Positions 8,630 to 17,006 of a DNA stretch of 64,000 nt are shown here, in pieces; position 1 is the stretch's first letter, and each line of letters begins with the position of its first letter. Source of the stretch: Desulfitobacterium hafniense DCB-2. GTDB taxonomy: Bacteria > Bacillota > Desulfitobacteriia > Desulfitobacteriales > Desulfitobacteriaceae. The DNA lies in the NCBI RefSeq assembly GCF_000021925.1, contig NC_011830.1, forward strand, positions 4,623,001-4,687,000, given 5' to 3'. The position numbers and the translations under genes are program-made. The notes under the pieces are model-generated. The model did no database searches. It saw only the letters and a program-made list of their open reading frames with translations, and was not told the DNA's origin.

Positions 8630-9596
8630 TAAAGAGCAAGTAAAACCCGCCACCCATCATCAGATGGAGTGGACAAAGCATCCCACGCCGACGCAGGATG
8701 GTATAGATGAACAATCCCGAACCAAGGGCCAGGATGGCGCTCCACAAAGCTGAAGGTTCCAGCTGCCAGGTTGTCAAGGCAATACCCAATGCCGGAATGG
8801 TGGAGCTTTGAAACACCATGGCTCCAGTGATATTCCCCAAAGCCAACGTGTCCTTTCCTCTCTTGAGCCAGATGACACTATTAAATTTCTCGGGCAGCTC
8901 AGTCGCCACAGGAGTGATAATCAAAGACAGCACGAGAGCAGAAATTCCCGTAACCTGGGCAATCGATTGAACTGCGTCCACAAAAGCACGAGCCCCTGCC
9001 ACCATCCCTAAAAGGGCAAACACCAGTTGGATCAAAATAATGATCAGGGAAGGATCCGACTTGCGTTGGGCAAAGTAAAGAGGTGCTAAATGACCGTGGT
9101 CCTCAGTTCCAAGACTGTTGCGCACAGTTTTTATGACATAAATGATATAGAGTAAAGGCAAAAGGGCGGCAACAGCAAGTTTCAGCTCGCGAGTGGGCAG
9201 GAATGAGGCTAAGATAGCCAACCCATAAACCCAGAGAAAAAAGGAAAGATCCCGTTTGATAACTGTTGTATTAATAAATAAGGGTTTGTTATTGCGTCTA
9301 AAAATAAGCGCGGCCGCGCCGGAAACAAAAAAGGCCAAAGTGACTAACATAAAAGGAGCGCCTAAAATAGCTCCGATACCCACTTCAGCAGTATTTTCTT
9401 TTCCCCCCATTCCCAAAAAGGCAATGATCGGAACCATGGTCTCCGGTAAAGCCGTCCCTACAGCAGCCAGCACGCTCCCTACTGCTCCTGCCCCAAGATG
9501 GAGATGCTTCCCCAGCCACTCCACCCCATTGGTAAACACTTCGGCCGACATTAAGATAATCCCCAGACCGATTAATAGCATGACTAAATCACTCAA
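8598..9596 (-). CDS. Sodium/calcium exchanger-family membrane protein
   Basis: About 330 residues with ten or so membrane helices arranged as two halves. Each half carries a CaCA alpha-repeat-like motif: VGTALPETMVP in the first and ITPVATELPEKFN in the second, the ion-binding helices of cation exchangers. An in-frame ATG at 9635 has no ribosome site, while a TTG at 9596 has AAGGAG ~10 nt upstream, so I start there. The 3' end overlaps the LysM-ferritin gene by 32 bp tail to tail. The transported ion cannot be read from the sequence. Confidence 0.82.
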   Translation of the reverse strand: MSDLVMLLIGLGIILMSAEVFTNGVEWLGKHLHLGAGAVGSVLAAVGTALPETMVPIIAFLGMGGKENTAEVGIGAILGAPFMLVTLAFFVSGAAALIFRRNNKPLFINTTVIKRDLSFFLWVYGLAILASFLPTRELKLAVAALLPLLYIIYVIKTVRNSLGTEDHGHLAPLYFAQRKSDPSLIIILIQLVFALLGMVAGARAFVDAVQSIAQVTGISALVLSLIITPVATELPEKFNSVIWLKRGKDTLALGNITGAMVFQSSTIPALGIALTTWQLEPSALWSAILALGSGLFIYTILRRRGMLCPLHLMMGGGFYLLFIITLLRLNFL

Positions 9597-9714
9597 AAGG
9601 CTTCCGCTCCTTACATACGCTTTTGGGATATCCATGGAGGGTAATCGATCCCAATAATGTATATTCGGAGGGAAGCCTTTTCATTATCGAAAACTCTGGC
9701 CTGTTCTAAAACAT

Positions 9715-10320
9715 TTAGCTGTCCTCATTATCCATAGACAGAATTTCTTCGACAGCTTCGTGGAGTTCAGGAACTCCCAGACCTGTCTCGGCAGAATAGG
9801 TAATAATGATATGCCAATCAGGAATATGCAATGCTTTAGCTATTTGGCTTAAATGCTTTCCCCATTGTCCTTTGGAGATTTTGTCCGCTTTGGTGGCCAC
9901 CACTAGAACCGGAATACCCCGATTCCGTAAAAAGGCATGCATTTCCTGATCCTCAACGCTAGGCACATGGCGGATATCCACCACTTGAATCACTGCCCGC
10001 AGATTTTCCCGCCGGGAGAAATACTCCTCCATCATCTTGCCCCAATTGGCTTTAATCTCTTTGGAGACCTTAGCATACCCGTACCCCGGCAAATCCACAA
10101 AAGACCACTGATCATTGATGCGGTAAAAATTAAGCATTTGGGTCTTGCCCGGGGTATTCCCGGTACGGGCAAGATTCCTTCTGTTGATAAATTTATTAAT
10201 CAATGATGATTTTCCCACATTAGAACGGCCCGCCAACGCAATTTCAGGTCCGGTTAACTCCGGGTACCCCTTAATATTCACAGCAGAAGTCACAAATTCT
10301 GCCTTCCGAATCGTAATCAC
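9715..10320 (-). CDS. engB: Ribosome-biogenesis GTP-binding protein EngB/YsxC
   Basis: TRAFAC GTPase of 201 residues needed for 50S subunit assembly. G1 GRSNVGKSSL (~32-41), G2/switch region GKTQMLNFY, G3 DLPGYGYAK, G4 ATKAD and the G5-like YSAETG are all present. Start GTG at 10320 with AGAAGGAG 8 nt upstream. It follows lonA on the same strand, the usual Firmicute order clpX-lonB-lonA-engB, although a hairpin and a repeat separate the two genes here. Confidence 0.95.
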   Translation of the reverse strand: MITIRKAEFVTSAVNIKGYPELTGPEIALAGRSNVGKSSLINKFINRRNLARTGNTPGKTQMLNFYRINDQWSFVDLPGYGYAKVSKEIKANWGKMMEEYFSRRENLRAVIQVVDIRHVPSVEDQEMHAFLRNRGIPVLVVATKADKISKGQWGKHLSQIAKALHIPDWHIIITYSAETGLGVPELHEAVEEILSMDNEDS

Positions 10321-10400
10321 ACGACATACTCCTTCTGGGACCAGGAAAACAGCTCACAGGGTCCCGCTTTATATTCACACCCAACACTATCCAGGGAAAT

Positions 10401-10426
10401 GAGACAAGGGTTCATTCCCTTGTCTC
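10401..10426. terminator. Hairpin between lonA and engB
   Basis: GAGACAAGGG and CCCTTGTCTC form a 10-bp stem with a 6-nt loop. The U-tract is weak on the minus strand and better on the plus strand, so its role as a lonA terminator is uncertain. Confidence 0.45.
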
Positions 10427-10503
10427 ACCCCATTTTTTCATATCATCTTTTATGGCTTGATCTTGAGCAACTGATCTTTGTCATCTTGGAGCACAAAGAT
10501 CTC

Positions 10504-10541
10504 TGAATCACGGTACCTGTCCCCATGATTCCATGATTCAC
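10504..10541 (-). repeat. REP-like palindrome, short copy, after lonA
   Basis: On the minus strand GTGAATCA begins 1 nt after the lonA stop codon TAG, followed by the family core GGGGACAGGTACCG and a closing TGATTCA. It is a compact version of the elements at 56949 and 58550. Confidence 0.75.
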
Positions 10542-10542
10542 A

Positions 10543-12957
10543 CTAGGAGATGGGGCGGTCCTCAGGAGTGGGCTCGGGATCAATATCCCCCTGACTAAAT
10601 AGAGGGAAGCGGTTCATGGAGCCTAAGTATTCTTCAGATTCCGCTACAGGAAGAAGGGCGATCTTGATAACCTCCTCCATGCGGCTGACGAAATGGAATT
10701 CCAGCTCTTTGCGCACATTTTCCGGGACTTCTTCCAAGTCCTTGCGGTTTTGCTCAGGCAAAATAACCTGTTTAATTCCGGCCCGGTGAGCGGCGAGAAC
10801 TTTTTCCTTCACTCCGCCAATGGGCAGAACATTGCCTCTCAGAGTGATCTCACCGGTCATGGCCAGATCCGAAGGCACTGCCCGTTTGGCTAAAGCCGAA
10901 GCCATGGCTGTGGCCATGGTGATTCCTGCCGAGGGACCATCCTTAGGAATCGCCCCTTCGGGAACGTGAATATGAAGATCGGTCTTTTCATAGAAATCAT
11001 CCGGAATGCCCAGTTCCCGGGAATGGGAGCGGACAAACGTCCGGCCCGCATAGGCTGATTCCTTCATCACATCTCCCAGCTTACCGGTTAAGGTCAGTTG
11101 ACCTTTGCCAGGCAGAGGAATCACCTCGATGGTTAAGACATCCCCGCCTACTTCCGTATAAGCCAGCCCTGTGGCAGCACCAATCTCCGGTTTAATTCTT
11201 GCTTTTTCGAACTGATAACGGGGGGAACCCAGAAACTCTTCCAGCATCTCCGGCCTCAACTCCGCTGTTTTCCATTCCTTTTTCACGACTCGGGTCGCTA
11301 CTTTACGGCACAGATTGGCGATCTGACGCTCCAGATTACGCACTCCCGATTCCCGTGTATAGCCCTGAACAAGCTTCAAAATAACCTTGTCACCAATCTC
11401 AAGCTGGCTGGCTTTTAAGCCATGGGCTTTCATCTGCTTAGGTACGAGATAGCGTTTGGCGATATTGACCTTCTCATCCTCCGTATAACCGCTTAAAGAG
11501 ATAACCTCCATCCGGTCCAAAAGAGGCCGGGGAATGCTGTACAGAGAATTAGCCGTCATGATAAACAGGGTGTGGGATAAGTCATAAGGCAAATCCAAAT
11601 AATGATCGGAAAAACTGAAATTCTGCTCAGGGTCCAGAACCTCCAGCAAGGCTGCCGCCGGGTCCCCACGGAAATCCGAAGCCATCTTATCGATTTCATC
11701 CAGCAAAAAGACCGGATTGGCGGTCCCCGCCGTTCTCATTCCCTGAATAATCCGCCCGGGAAGAGCACCGATGTAAGTCCGCCGATGTCCCCTGATCTCT
11801 GCTTCATCCCGGACACCGCCCAAAGACATACGCACAAATTTCCGATCCAAAGCACGGGCCACCGATTTGGCCAGAGAGGTTTTCCCTACTCCCGGCGGTC
11901 CCACAAAACAAATAATCGGGCTTTTCATCTTCGGTGTCAGCTTGCGAATCGCTAAGAACTCGAGAATTCGCTCCTTGATCTTTTCCAAGCCATAATGGTC
12001 GTCATTGAGGATTTTTTCCGCTCGTTTAATATCTGTTTTATCCTTGCTCATAGTCGTCCAGGGAAGAGCCAGAATCCAATCCAAATAAGTACGCACTACC
12101 GTCCCCTCTGAGGAAGCCTGGGGCATTTTTTCCAACCGATCTATTTCCTTTAAAGCCCGCTCTGCCACTTCTTCCGGAAGCTTAGCCTGAGCGACCTTTT
12201 CTCGATATTCCTCGACTTCGGCCTGCTTTTCGTCCTTATCTCCCAGTTCCTTCTGAATGGCTTTCATCTGCTCCCGGAGATAGTACTCCTTCTGAGTTTT
12301 TTCCATCTGCTTGCGCACCCGCAGACCAATGCGACGCTCCAGCTCCAGAATCTCATTTTCCCGCATGATGATTTCCGTCAAGCGCTCCAGCCGTTGGGCA
12401 ACCTCCAGAGACTCCAGAATAGCCTGTTTATCTCCCAGCTTAAGATTCAAATGACTTGCCACAATATCTGCTAAACGCCCGGAATCGTTAACCCCCAGAA
12501 CCGTTCCCAGGGTTTCCTGGGGAACCTTTTTACTGAGCTTAGCATACTCTTCAAACTGGTGGATGACCCCATGAGTCAGGGCATCGATTTCCGGGGTGTT
12601 CTCTTTGACTCCCTCTTCAACTTCTTCGACCCGGACTTTAAAATAAGGTTCATCCGTTATGAATTCAAGAATTTTTCCCCGGCTCTTCCCTTCCACGAGG
12701 ACGCGCATAGTTCCCCCAGGCAGCTTGAGGAGCTGTTTGATCTCTGCTAAAGTACCGATGGTGTGGATATCATCGGGGTCAGGCGAATCAATCTCTGTCT
12801 CTTTCTGAGCAGACAACAGAATGAGCCGCTCATCCATCATGGCCTGCTCAATGGCAGCCATAGACCGCTCCCGGCCCACATCCAAATGAATAACCATATA
12901 TGGAAAGACTAAAATCCCTCTCAAGGGGAGCAATGGTAATTCTCTCTCTTTGCTCAT
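10543..12957 (-). CDS. lon: ATP-dependent protease La
   Basis: Soluble hexameric AAA+ protease of 804 residues, standard Lon length. The N-terminal substrate-recognition domain (PLLPLRGILVFP onward) is followed by a coiled coil (~200-270), Walker A GPPGVGKT at 353-360, Walker B LLDEID, and a C-terminal protease domain with catalytic Ser in KDGPSAG (~680) and Lys in GGVKEKVLAAHRAG (~720). RBS AGGGAGGG 6 nt before the ATG. It lies directly downstream of lonB, with a lonB terminator and a second 8-bp hairpin (12983-12999) in the gap, so it may also have its own promoter. Confidence 0.97.
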   Translation of the reverse strand: MSKERELPLLPLRGILVFPYMVIHLDVGRERSMAAIEQAMMDERLILLSAQKETEIDSPDPDDIHTIGTLAEIKQLLKLPGGTMRVLVEGKSRGKILEFITDEPYFKVRVEEVEEGVKENTPEIDALTHGVIHQFEEYAKLSKKVPQETLGTVLGVNDSGRLADIVASHLNLKLGDKQAILESLEVAQRLERLTEIIMRENEILELERRIGLRVRKQMEKTQKEYYLREQMKAIQKELGDKDEKQAEVEEYREKVAQAKLPEEVAERALKEIDRLEKMPQASSEGTVVRTYLDWILALPWTTMSKDKTDIKRAEKILNDDHYGLEKIKERILEFLAIRKLTPKMKSPIICFVGPPGVGKTSLAKSVARALDRKFVRMSLGGVRDEAEIRGHRRTYIGALPGRIIQGMRTAGTANPVFLLDEIDKMASDFRGDPAAALLEVLDPEQNFSFSDHYLDLPYDLSHTLFIMTANSLYSIPRPLLDRMEVISLSGYTEDEKVNIAKRYLVPKQMKAHGLKASQLEIGDKVILKLVQGYTRESGVRNLERQIANLCRKVATRVVKKEWKTAELRPEMLEEFLGSPRYQFEKARIKPEIGAATGLAYTEVGGDVLTIEVIPLPGKGQLTLTGKLGDVMKESAYAGRTFVRSHSRELGIPDDFYEKTDLHIHVPEGAIPKDGPSAGITMATAMASALAKRAVPSDLAMTGEITLRGNVLPIGGVKEKVLAAHRAGIKQVILPEQNRKDLEEVPENVRKELEFHFVSRMEEVIKIALLPVAESEEYLGSMNRFPLFSQGDIDPEPTPEDRPIS

Positions 12958-13017
12958 GCAATTCCCTCCCTAAAGAAAACCCCGAAAGCACTGCTTTCGC
13001 ACATGTTGCCTTACATG

Positions 13018-13043
13018 AAAAAAGCACACTGTTATTAGTGTGC
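13018..13043 (-). terminator. Terminator of lonB
   Basis: On the minus strand GCACACT / AGTGTGC (loop AATAAC) is followed by six U residues. A second hairpin, CGAAAGCA / TGCTTTCG at 12983-12999, follows 20 bp further on. Confidence 0.85.
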
Positions 13044-13063
13044 CATTCTCCGTTAGATCTATT

Positions 13064-14803
13064 CTAGCATGAGTGCCCTTGGTCAGGCAAATTAACTGAG
13101 CGGTCAGGAGCTTTAGGGTTAAGCTCCAGACGGGACAAGATCTCATCCAGTGCGGGGTGCTTCTCGGTTTTTTCGCTGCTTTGCTCACCTAAAAGAGCAC
13201 TGGCCAACACTTCATTAAGGGTCTCCACAGGAATAACTTCAAATCCTTCGGCAAAGCTCTTGAAGCGCTCCTGCCAATTTTCCTTGGGAATAAATACTCT
13301 GCGGCATCCCGCCTGATGAGCTGCTTCAATCTTGGCAGCGATCCCACCTACCGGCTTTACACCGCCCCGAATGGATAACTCACCAGTCATGGCCAAATAA
13401 TTATCCACCCTTTCTTTACGGATAGCCGATACCACGGCTGTGGCAATGGCGATCCCTGCGGAAGGTCCGTCGATAGGCACTCCTCCCGGGAAATTGACAT
13501 GGATATCATAGTTATGGGGATGTATGCCTAATTGCCGCCGGATGACGGTGAGCACATTTTCCACGGAACTTTTGGCCATGCTTTTACGACGTGTCTTCCT
13601 AAAGCTGCTCCCTTGTTCCTCTTCTTCAACGATGCCCGTAACCAGAAGCTCTCCGGTGCCAGGTGCAACAGGATGGGCCGTAACCTCCAGCTCGATCAGC
13701 ATTCCCATATTAGGACCATAAACGGCTAAACCGTTGACCAACCCCACTTCCGCCACCAAGGGGACCTTGCGTTCCGGCCTGGGTGCATATTGTCCGGAAG
13801 TCACGACCCACTCTACCGTAGCGGCGTTAATCTCCAATTTCTTTTCCGTCTGAGCCACACCCGCTGCCAATTGAACGATGTTCACCGCCTCCCGCCCATT
13901 GGTGGCATACTGCTTTGCCACATTCAAAGCGCTGGGAGTAATCGGTGTTTCCATTTTTGCCGCTGCCCCCCGGGCAATCTGAGCAATCTCTTCAGGCAGC
14001 AAAGAACGAAAGAACACCTCCATACACCGGGAACGTATGGCAGGAGGAATCTCCTCAGGACTCCGTGTGGTCGCTCCCACCATGCGGAAATCCGCCGGCA
14101 GTCCGTTTTGAAAGATATCATGAATATGGACCGGGATATTTGTATCCTCTGAGCTGTAATAAGCACTTTCCAAAATGACCTTCCGATCTTCGAGCACCTT
14201 AAGCAGTTTGTTGATTTGGATCGGATGCAGCTCCCCGATCTCATCGATAAAAAGCACACCGCCGTGAGCCTTGGTAACAGCTCCGGCTTTGGGCTGGGGA
14301 ATTCCCGCCATGCCCATAGCACCGGCCCCCTGATAAATGGGGTCATGAACCGAACCAATCAAGGGATCGGCGATCCCCCGCTCATCAAAACGGGCGGTAG
14401 CTCCATCGATTTCGATAAACTTGGCATCTTCCTTAAAAGGAGACATAGGGTTTTTCCTTGCTTCCTCAAGAACCAGACGTGCTGCTGCCGTCTTGCCCAC
14501 ACCCGGAGGCCCATAGATCAGGACATGCTGGGGATTCGGTCCGCAGAGAGCGGCCCGAAGAGCCTTAATTCCCTCGAGCTGGCCCACAATCTCTTCAAAA
14601 TGAGTGGGCCGGGTCTTTTCCGCCAAAGGAGTGGTCAGAGCAATCTTGCGCATCTTCTCCAGCTTCTCCAGCTCCTTCTTGGACTCCCGTTCAATGGAGA
14701 CCTTGTTCCCTTGTTGGGATTTGAGCAATCCCCAAAAATATAAACCGATGATCACTGCAAAGACCAGCTGCACCATCATCACGATTCCAGTTAATCCAGC
14801 CAT
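13064..14803 (-). CDS. lonB: Membrane-anchored Lon-like protease LonB
   Basis: 579 residues: one N-terminal membrane helix (~4-26), AAA+ module with Walker A GPPGVGKT at 98-105 and Walker B GGVLFIDEIGEL, then a Lon-type protease domain with Ser in DGPSAGIAIA (~470) and Lys in GGIAAKIEAAH (~515). It lacks the large N-domain of LonA. In Bacillus the orthologue is expressed in the forespore under sigma F (family knowledge); I did not find a promoter I could defend here. RBS CAGGAGGG before the ATG. It is divergent from the trp operon, with 88 bp between its start and the trp -35 box. Confidence 0.94.
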   Translation of the reverse strand: MAGLTGIVMMVQLVFAVIIGLYFWGLLKSQQGNKVSIERESKKELEKLEKMRKIALTTPLAEKTRPTHFEEIVGQLEGIKALRAALCGPNPQHVLIYGPPGVGKTAAARLVLEEARKNPMSPFKEDAKFIEIDGATARFDERGIADPLIGSVHDPIYQGAGAMGMAGIPQPKAGAVTKAHGGVLFIDEIGELHPIQINKLLKVLEDRKVILESAYYSSEDTNIPVHIHDIFQNGLPADFRMVGATTRSPEEIPPAIRSRCMEVFFRSLLPEEIAQIARGAAAKMETPITPSALNVAKQYATNGREAVNIVQLAAGVAQTEKKLEINAATVEWVVTSGQYAPRPERKVPLVAEVGLVNGLAVYGPNMGMLIELEVTAHPVAPGTGELLVTGIVEEEEQGSSFRKTRRKSMAKSSVENVLTVIRRQLGIHPHNYDIHVNFPGGVPIDGPSAGIAIATAVVSAIRKERVDNYLAMTGELSIRGGVKPVGGIAAKIEAAHQAGCRRVFIPKENWQERFKSFAEGFEVIPVETLNEVLASALLGEQSSEKTEKHPALDEILSRLELNPKAPDRSVNLPDQGHSC

Positions 14804-14890
14804 AGTTCTATTCCCTCCTGAAGCAAATACTTGATACCTTTGTTAGTATTGCCAGAGAATAGTTTTTGAAAACTTTTTACAAAATACTAT

Positions 14891-14919
14891 TTGACATTTA
14901 TTTTCAAGCAGCCTATAAT
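14891..14919 (+). promoter_or_regulatory. Consensus sigma-A promoter of the trp operon
   Basis: TTGACA (14891-14896) and TATAAT (14914-14919) with an exact 17-bp spacer, 25-30 bp upstream of the T-box leader. Confidence 0.92.
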
Positions 14920-14944
14920 AACAAGTAATTTATCCAGTTAATGC

Positions 14945-15272
14945 TAATGACGAGAAAGAGTACACCTTAGCCGGAATGTCCAAGAGAGTCAGCGTTGGTG
15001 AGAGCTGATACAAACCGTTTGGTGGAATGGGTCTCTGAAGCGCAAGCTGAACGAATCTGCATCTTGACTATCAGGATGGAGATATCAAGTAGGCAAGCCG
15101 GGGGTTTCCCGTTACAGAAACACGGGTATCGAGAGCATGGCTCATTCTCTCCGCATCCGGTTAGAGGTATGGGACAGCTTTTTTAATTCCAGCGGCTTGC
15201 GCTGACCCATATAAATTAAGGTGGCAACACAGAAGCACTTTCTGTCCTTTATATAGGACGGGAAGTTTTTTT
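14945..15272 (+). promoter_or_regulatory. Complete Trp T-box leader (unit 1)
   Basis: Stem I starts at AAGAGAGTCAGC and closes at GGTCTCT. The specifier loop carries TGG (15023-15025) followed by AA, fitting tryptophan. Stem III is CAGCG/CGCTG (15190-15204). The T-box core AAGGTGGCAACACAGA is at 15218-15233, and the terminator is an 11-12-bp stem (15237-15266) with seven T residues. Known mechanism: uncharged tRNA-Trp prevents termination. Confidence 0.92.
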
Positions 15273-15434
15273 ATTTTAAAGTAAAGTGCCGCCCCCTCCG
15301 GATGAACAAGAGATGAAGGTAATGTTTTCTCCGTACCTGATAGAGGTACTTGTGGATACACAATACACAACACAAGTACAAATTAAGGTGGCACCACAGA
15401 AGCTTTCTGTCCTTTGGGATGGAAGGCTTTTTTT
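15273..15434 (+). promoter_or_regulatory. Second, compact T-box antiterminator/terminator (unit 2)
   Basis: A second core AAGGTGGCACCACAGA (15385-15400) is followed by a 12-bp terminator stem (15401-15412/15417-15428) and T7. Only ~110 nt separate it from the first terminator, too little for an ordinary stem I. That space holds two mutually exclusive hairpins: GTACCT/AGGTAC (15333-15349) and GTACTTGTG/CACAAGTAC (15346-15379). A TGG triplet sits at 15353-15355. Confidence 0.8.
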
Positions 15435-15492
15435 AGTGTAAAAAAACCCAGAAGTTTTAAGTGTTACAGAGTACCAGCGGAGGTGACTGCTC

Positions 15493-16305
15493 ATGGATAT
15501 TCTCGAAAGAATTCTCATCGCGAAACGAAAAAGGCTCCAAGCTCGAGAAAGACAGCTTCCCCTTGCCGAGCTTAAGCGGCAATTAGAGGGCAAAATCATT
15601 AGCCGCCCGGGGAAACCAAAACTTACCCCCCATTCCTTTCATGTCATTGCTGAGATCAAGCGTGCTTCCCCAAGCAAAGGAATGATCCCTTGGCGCCACT
15701 CCCTGGAAGAAACCCTTCAGGCTTATGAATCCGGCGGAGCCTCCTTTATCTCCATACTCACCGAGGAGGACTTTTTCCTGGGGGGGCCTGAAGACTGGCA
15801 AAGAGGCCGCATGTTAACCTCTCTTCCGCTCCTGCGCAAAGATTTTATCCTTTCCGAATATCAGGTCATCGAGAGCGCCGTTATGGGAGCGGATATGATT
15901 CTGCTCATTGCCGGGATTCTGGACACTGCCGCGCTCCCCAATCTGCTTCATTTGACTCATGAACTGGGAATGAAAGCCCTGGTCGAATGCCGTGATGAAA
16001 AAGATGTTTCCCGGGCTCTCCAAGCTAGAGCGAAGATCATCGGTATCAATAACCGGGACCTGAGTACCTTCCGGATAAGCCTTGGCCGCACCCAATTCCT
16101 CAGTTCCCTGATCCCGGCTGATTGCCTTCTGGTCAGCGAAAGCGGGATCCATACTCCCGAAGATGCGGCATGGGTCTCCAGCCATGGCGCTCAGGCGGTC
16201 CTTGTCGGCGAATCCTGCCTTCTGTCCCCTGATCCCGCTTTGCATATCCGCTCCCTGCGCGAGGCAGGCCTGAGTGCTAAGGTGGTGAAACCATGCCCCG
16301 GATAA
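15493..16305 (+). CDS. trpC: Indole-3-glycerol-phosphate synthase
   Basis: 270-residue TIM-barrel enzyme converting carboxyphenylamino-deoxyribulose phosphate to indole-3-glycerol phosphate. Visible: VIAEIKRASPSKG (~50-62, catalytic Glu and Lys), LLRKDFI (~114-120, second catalytic Lys), VECRDE, GINNRDL, and the C-terminal phosphate-binding SESGI and AVLVGESCL. First gene of the operon; GGAGGTG lies 7 nt before the ATG. Its 3' end overlaps trpF by 13 bp, suggesting translational coupling. Confidence 0.96.
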   Translation: MDILERILIAKRKRLQARERQLPLAELKRQLEGKIISRPGKPKLTPHSFHVIAEIKRASPSKGMIPWRHSLEETLQAYESGGASFISILTEEDFFLGGPEDWQRGRMLTSLPLLRKDFILSEYQVIESAVMGADMILLIAGILDTAALPNLLHLTHELGMKALVECRDEKDVSRALQARAKIIGINNRDLSTFRISLGRTQFLSSLIPADCLLVSESGIHTPEDAAWVSSHGAQAVLVGESCLLSPDPALHIRSLREAGLSAKVVKPCPG

Positions 16306-17006
16306 AAATCTGCGGCATCCGCACTCGCGAAGAAGCCCGTTGGGCTGCTGAAGCCGGTGCCGATGCTCTGGGATTTATCTTTGCCCCCCACAGCAAACGC
16401 TATATCCAGCCGGAAACTGCCCGGGAGATTATCCTGAGCTTACCTCCCCTGATCAGCAAAGTCGGGGTGTTTGCTCAGGCATCCCCTGAGCATGTGGGCC
16501 GGATTGTCCATGAGTGTTCTTTGGATACGATTCAGCTGCATGGGAATGAAGATCCCCGGCTCTACCGCCATCTCTCCGTGACAAAGATTAAAGCATTCTC
16601 CTTCCCCTCTGCACCGGCCCCTGGCAATTCCTCCGCAGCCGCACCTGATTTCTCCCTGGTTGAAACCTCTCCTTCTTCGTCTCTTCCCACTTCCTTCAGG
16701 GAACTTCCCCCAGCCTCCCTTCACGGGATCCTTTTGGACTCGTCCGCTGGAGGAAGGACAGGGGGAACCGGAATCCCCCTCCCCTGGCACACCCCGGAGT
16801 TTCAGGATTTTCTGCATCAGGTCGGAGACCTTGGTTATCCTCTGATTTTAGCCGGAGGACTTAACCCCGACAATATTCTGGAAGCCATCCGTTTAACCCG
16901 GCCCTACGGAGTGGATGTCAGCTCCGGAGTGGAACGGAACGGCCGCAAGGATCGTGAAAAAATCCAACACTTCATCTCACAGGCAAGAAAGGAGTCACCC
17001 CTATGA
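16293..17006 (+). CDS. trpF: Phosphoribosylanthranilate isomerase with an extra Pro/Ser-rich loop
   Basis: TIM-barrel isomerase for the third step of tryptophan synthesis. KICGIR (5-10, catalytic Cys), DALGFIF, QLHGNE (81-86), LLDS, and the closing LAGGLNPDNI and GVDVSSGVE motifs are present. At 237 residues it is ~30-40 longer than usual: residues ~104-143, between the strand ending IKAFS and the strand GILLDSS, form a Pro/Ser/Ala-rich insertion that looks disordered. It overlaps trpC by 13 bp and trpD by 4 bp. Confidence 0.95.
   Translation: MPRIKICGIRTREEARWAAEAGADALGFIFAPHSKRYIQPETAREIILSLPPLISKVGVFAQASPEHVGRIVHECSLDTIQLHGNEDPRLYRHLSVTKIKAFSFPSAPAPGNSSAAAPDFSLVETSPSSSLPTSFRELPPASLHGILLDSSAGGRTGGTGIPLPWHTPEFQDFLHQVGDLGYPLILAGGLNPDNILEAIRLTRPYGVDVSSGVERNGRKDREKIQHFISQARKESPL

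Noticed and set aside
14804..14890. Sigma F/G-type promoter upstream of lonB
   Set aside because: AATACTA resembles a sporulation -10, but no matching -35 occurs at the right distance.
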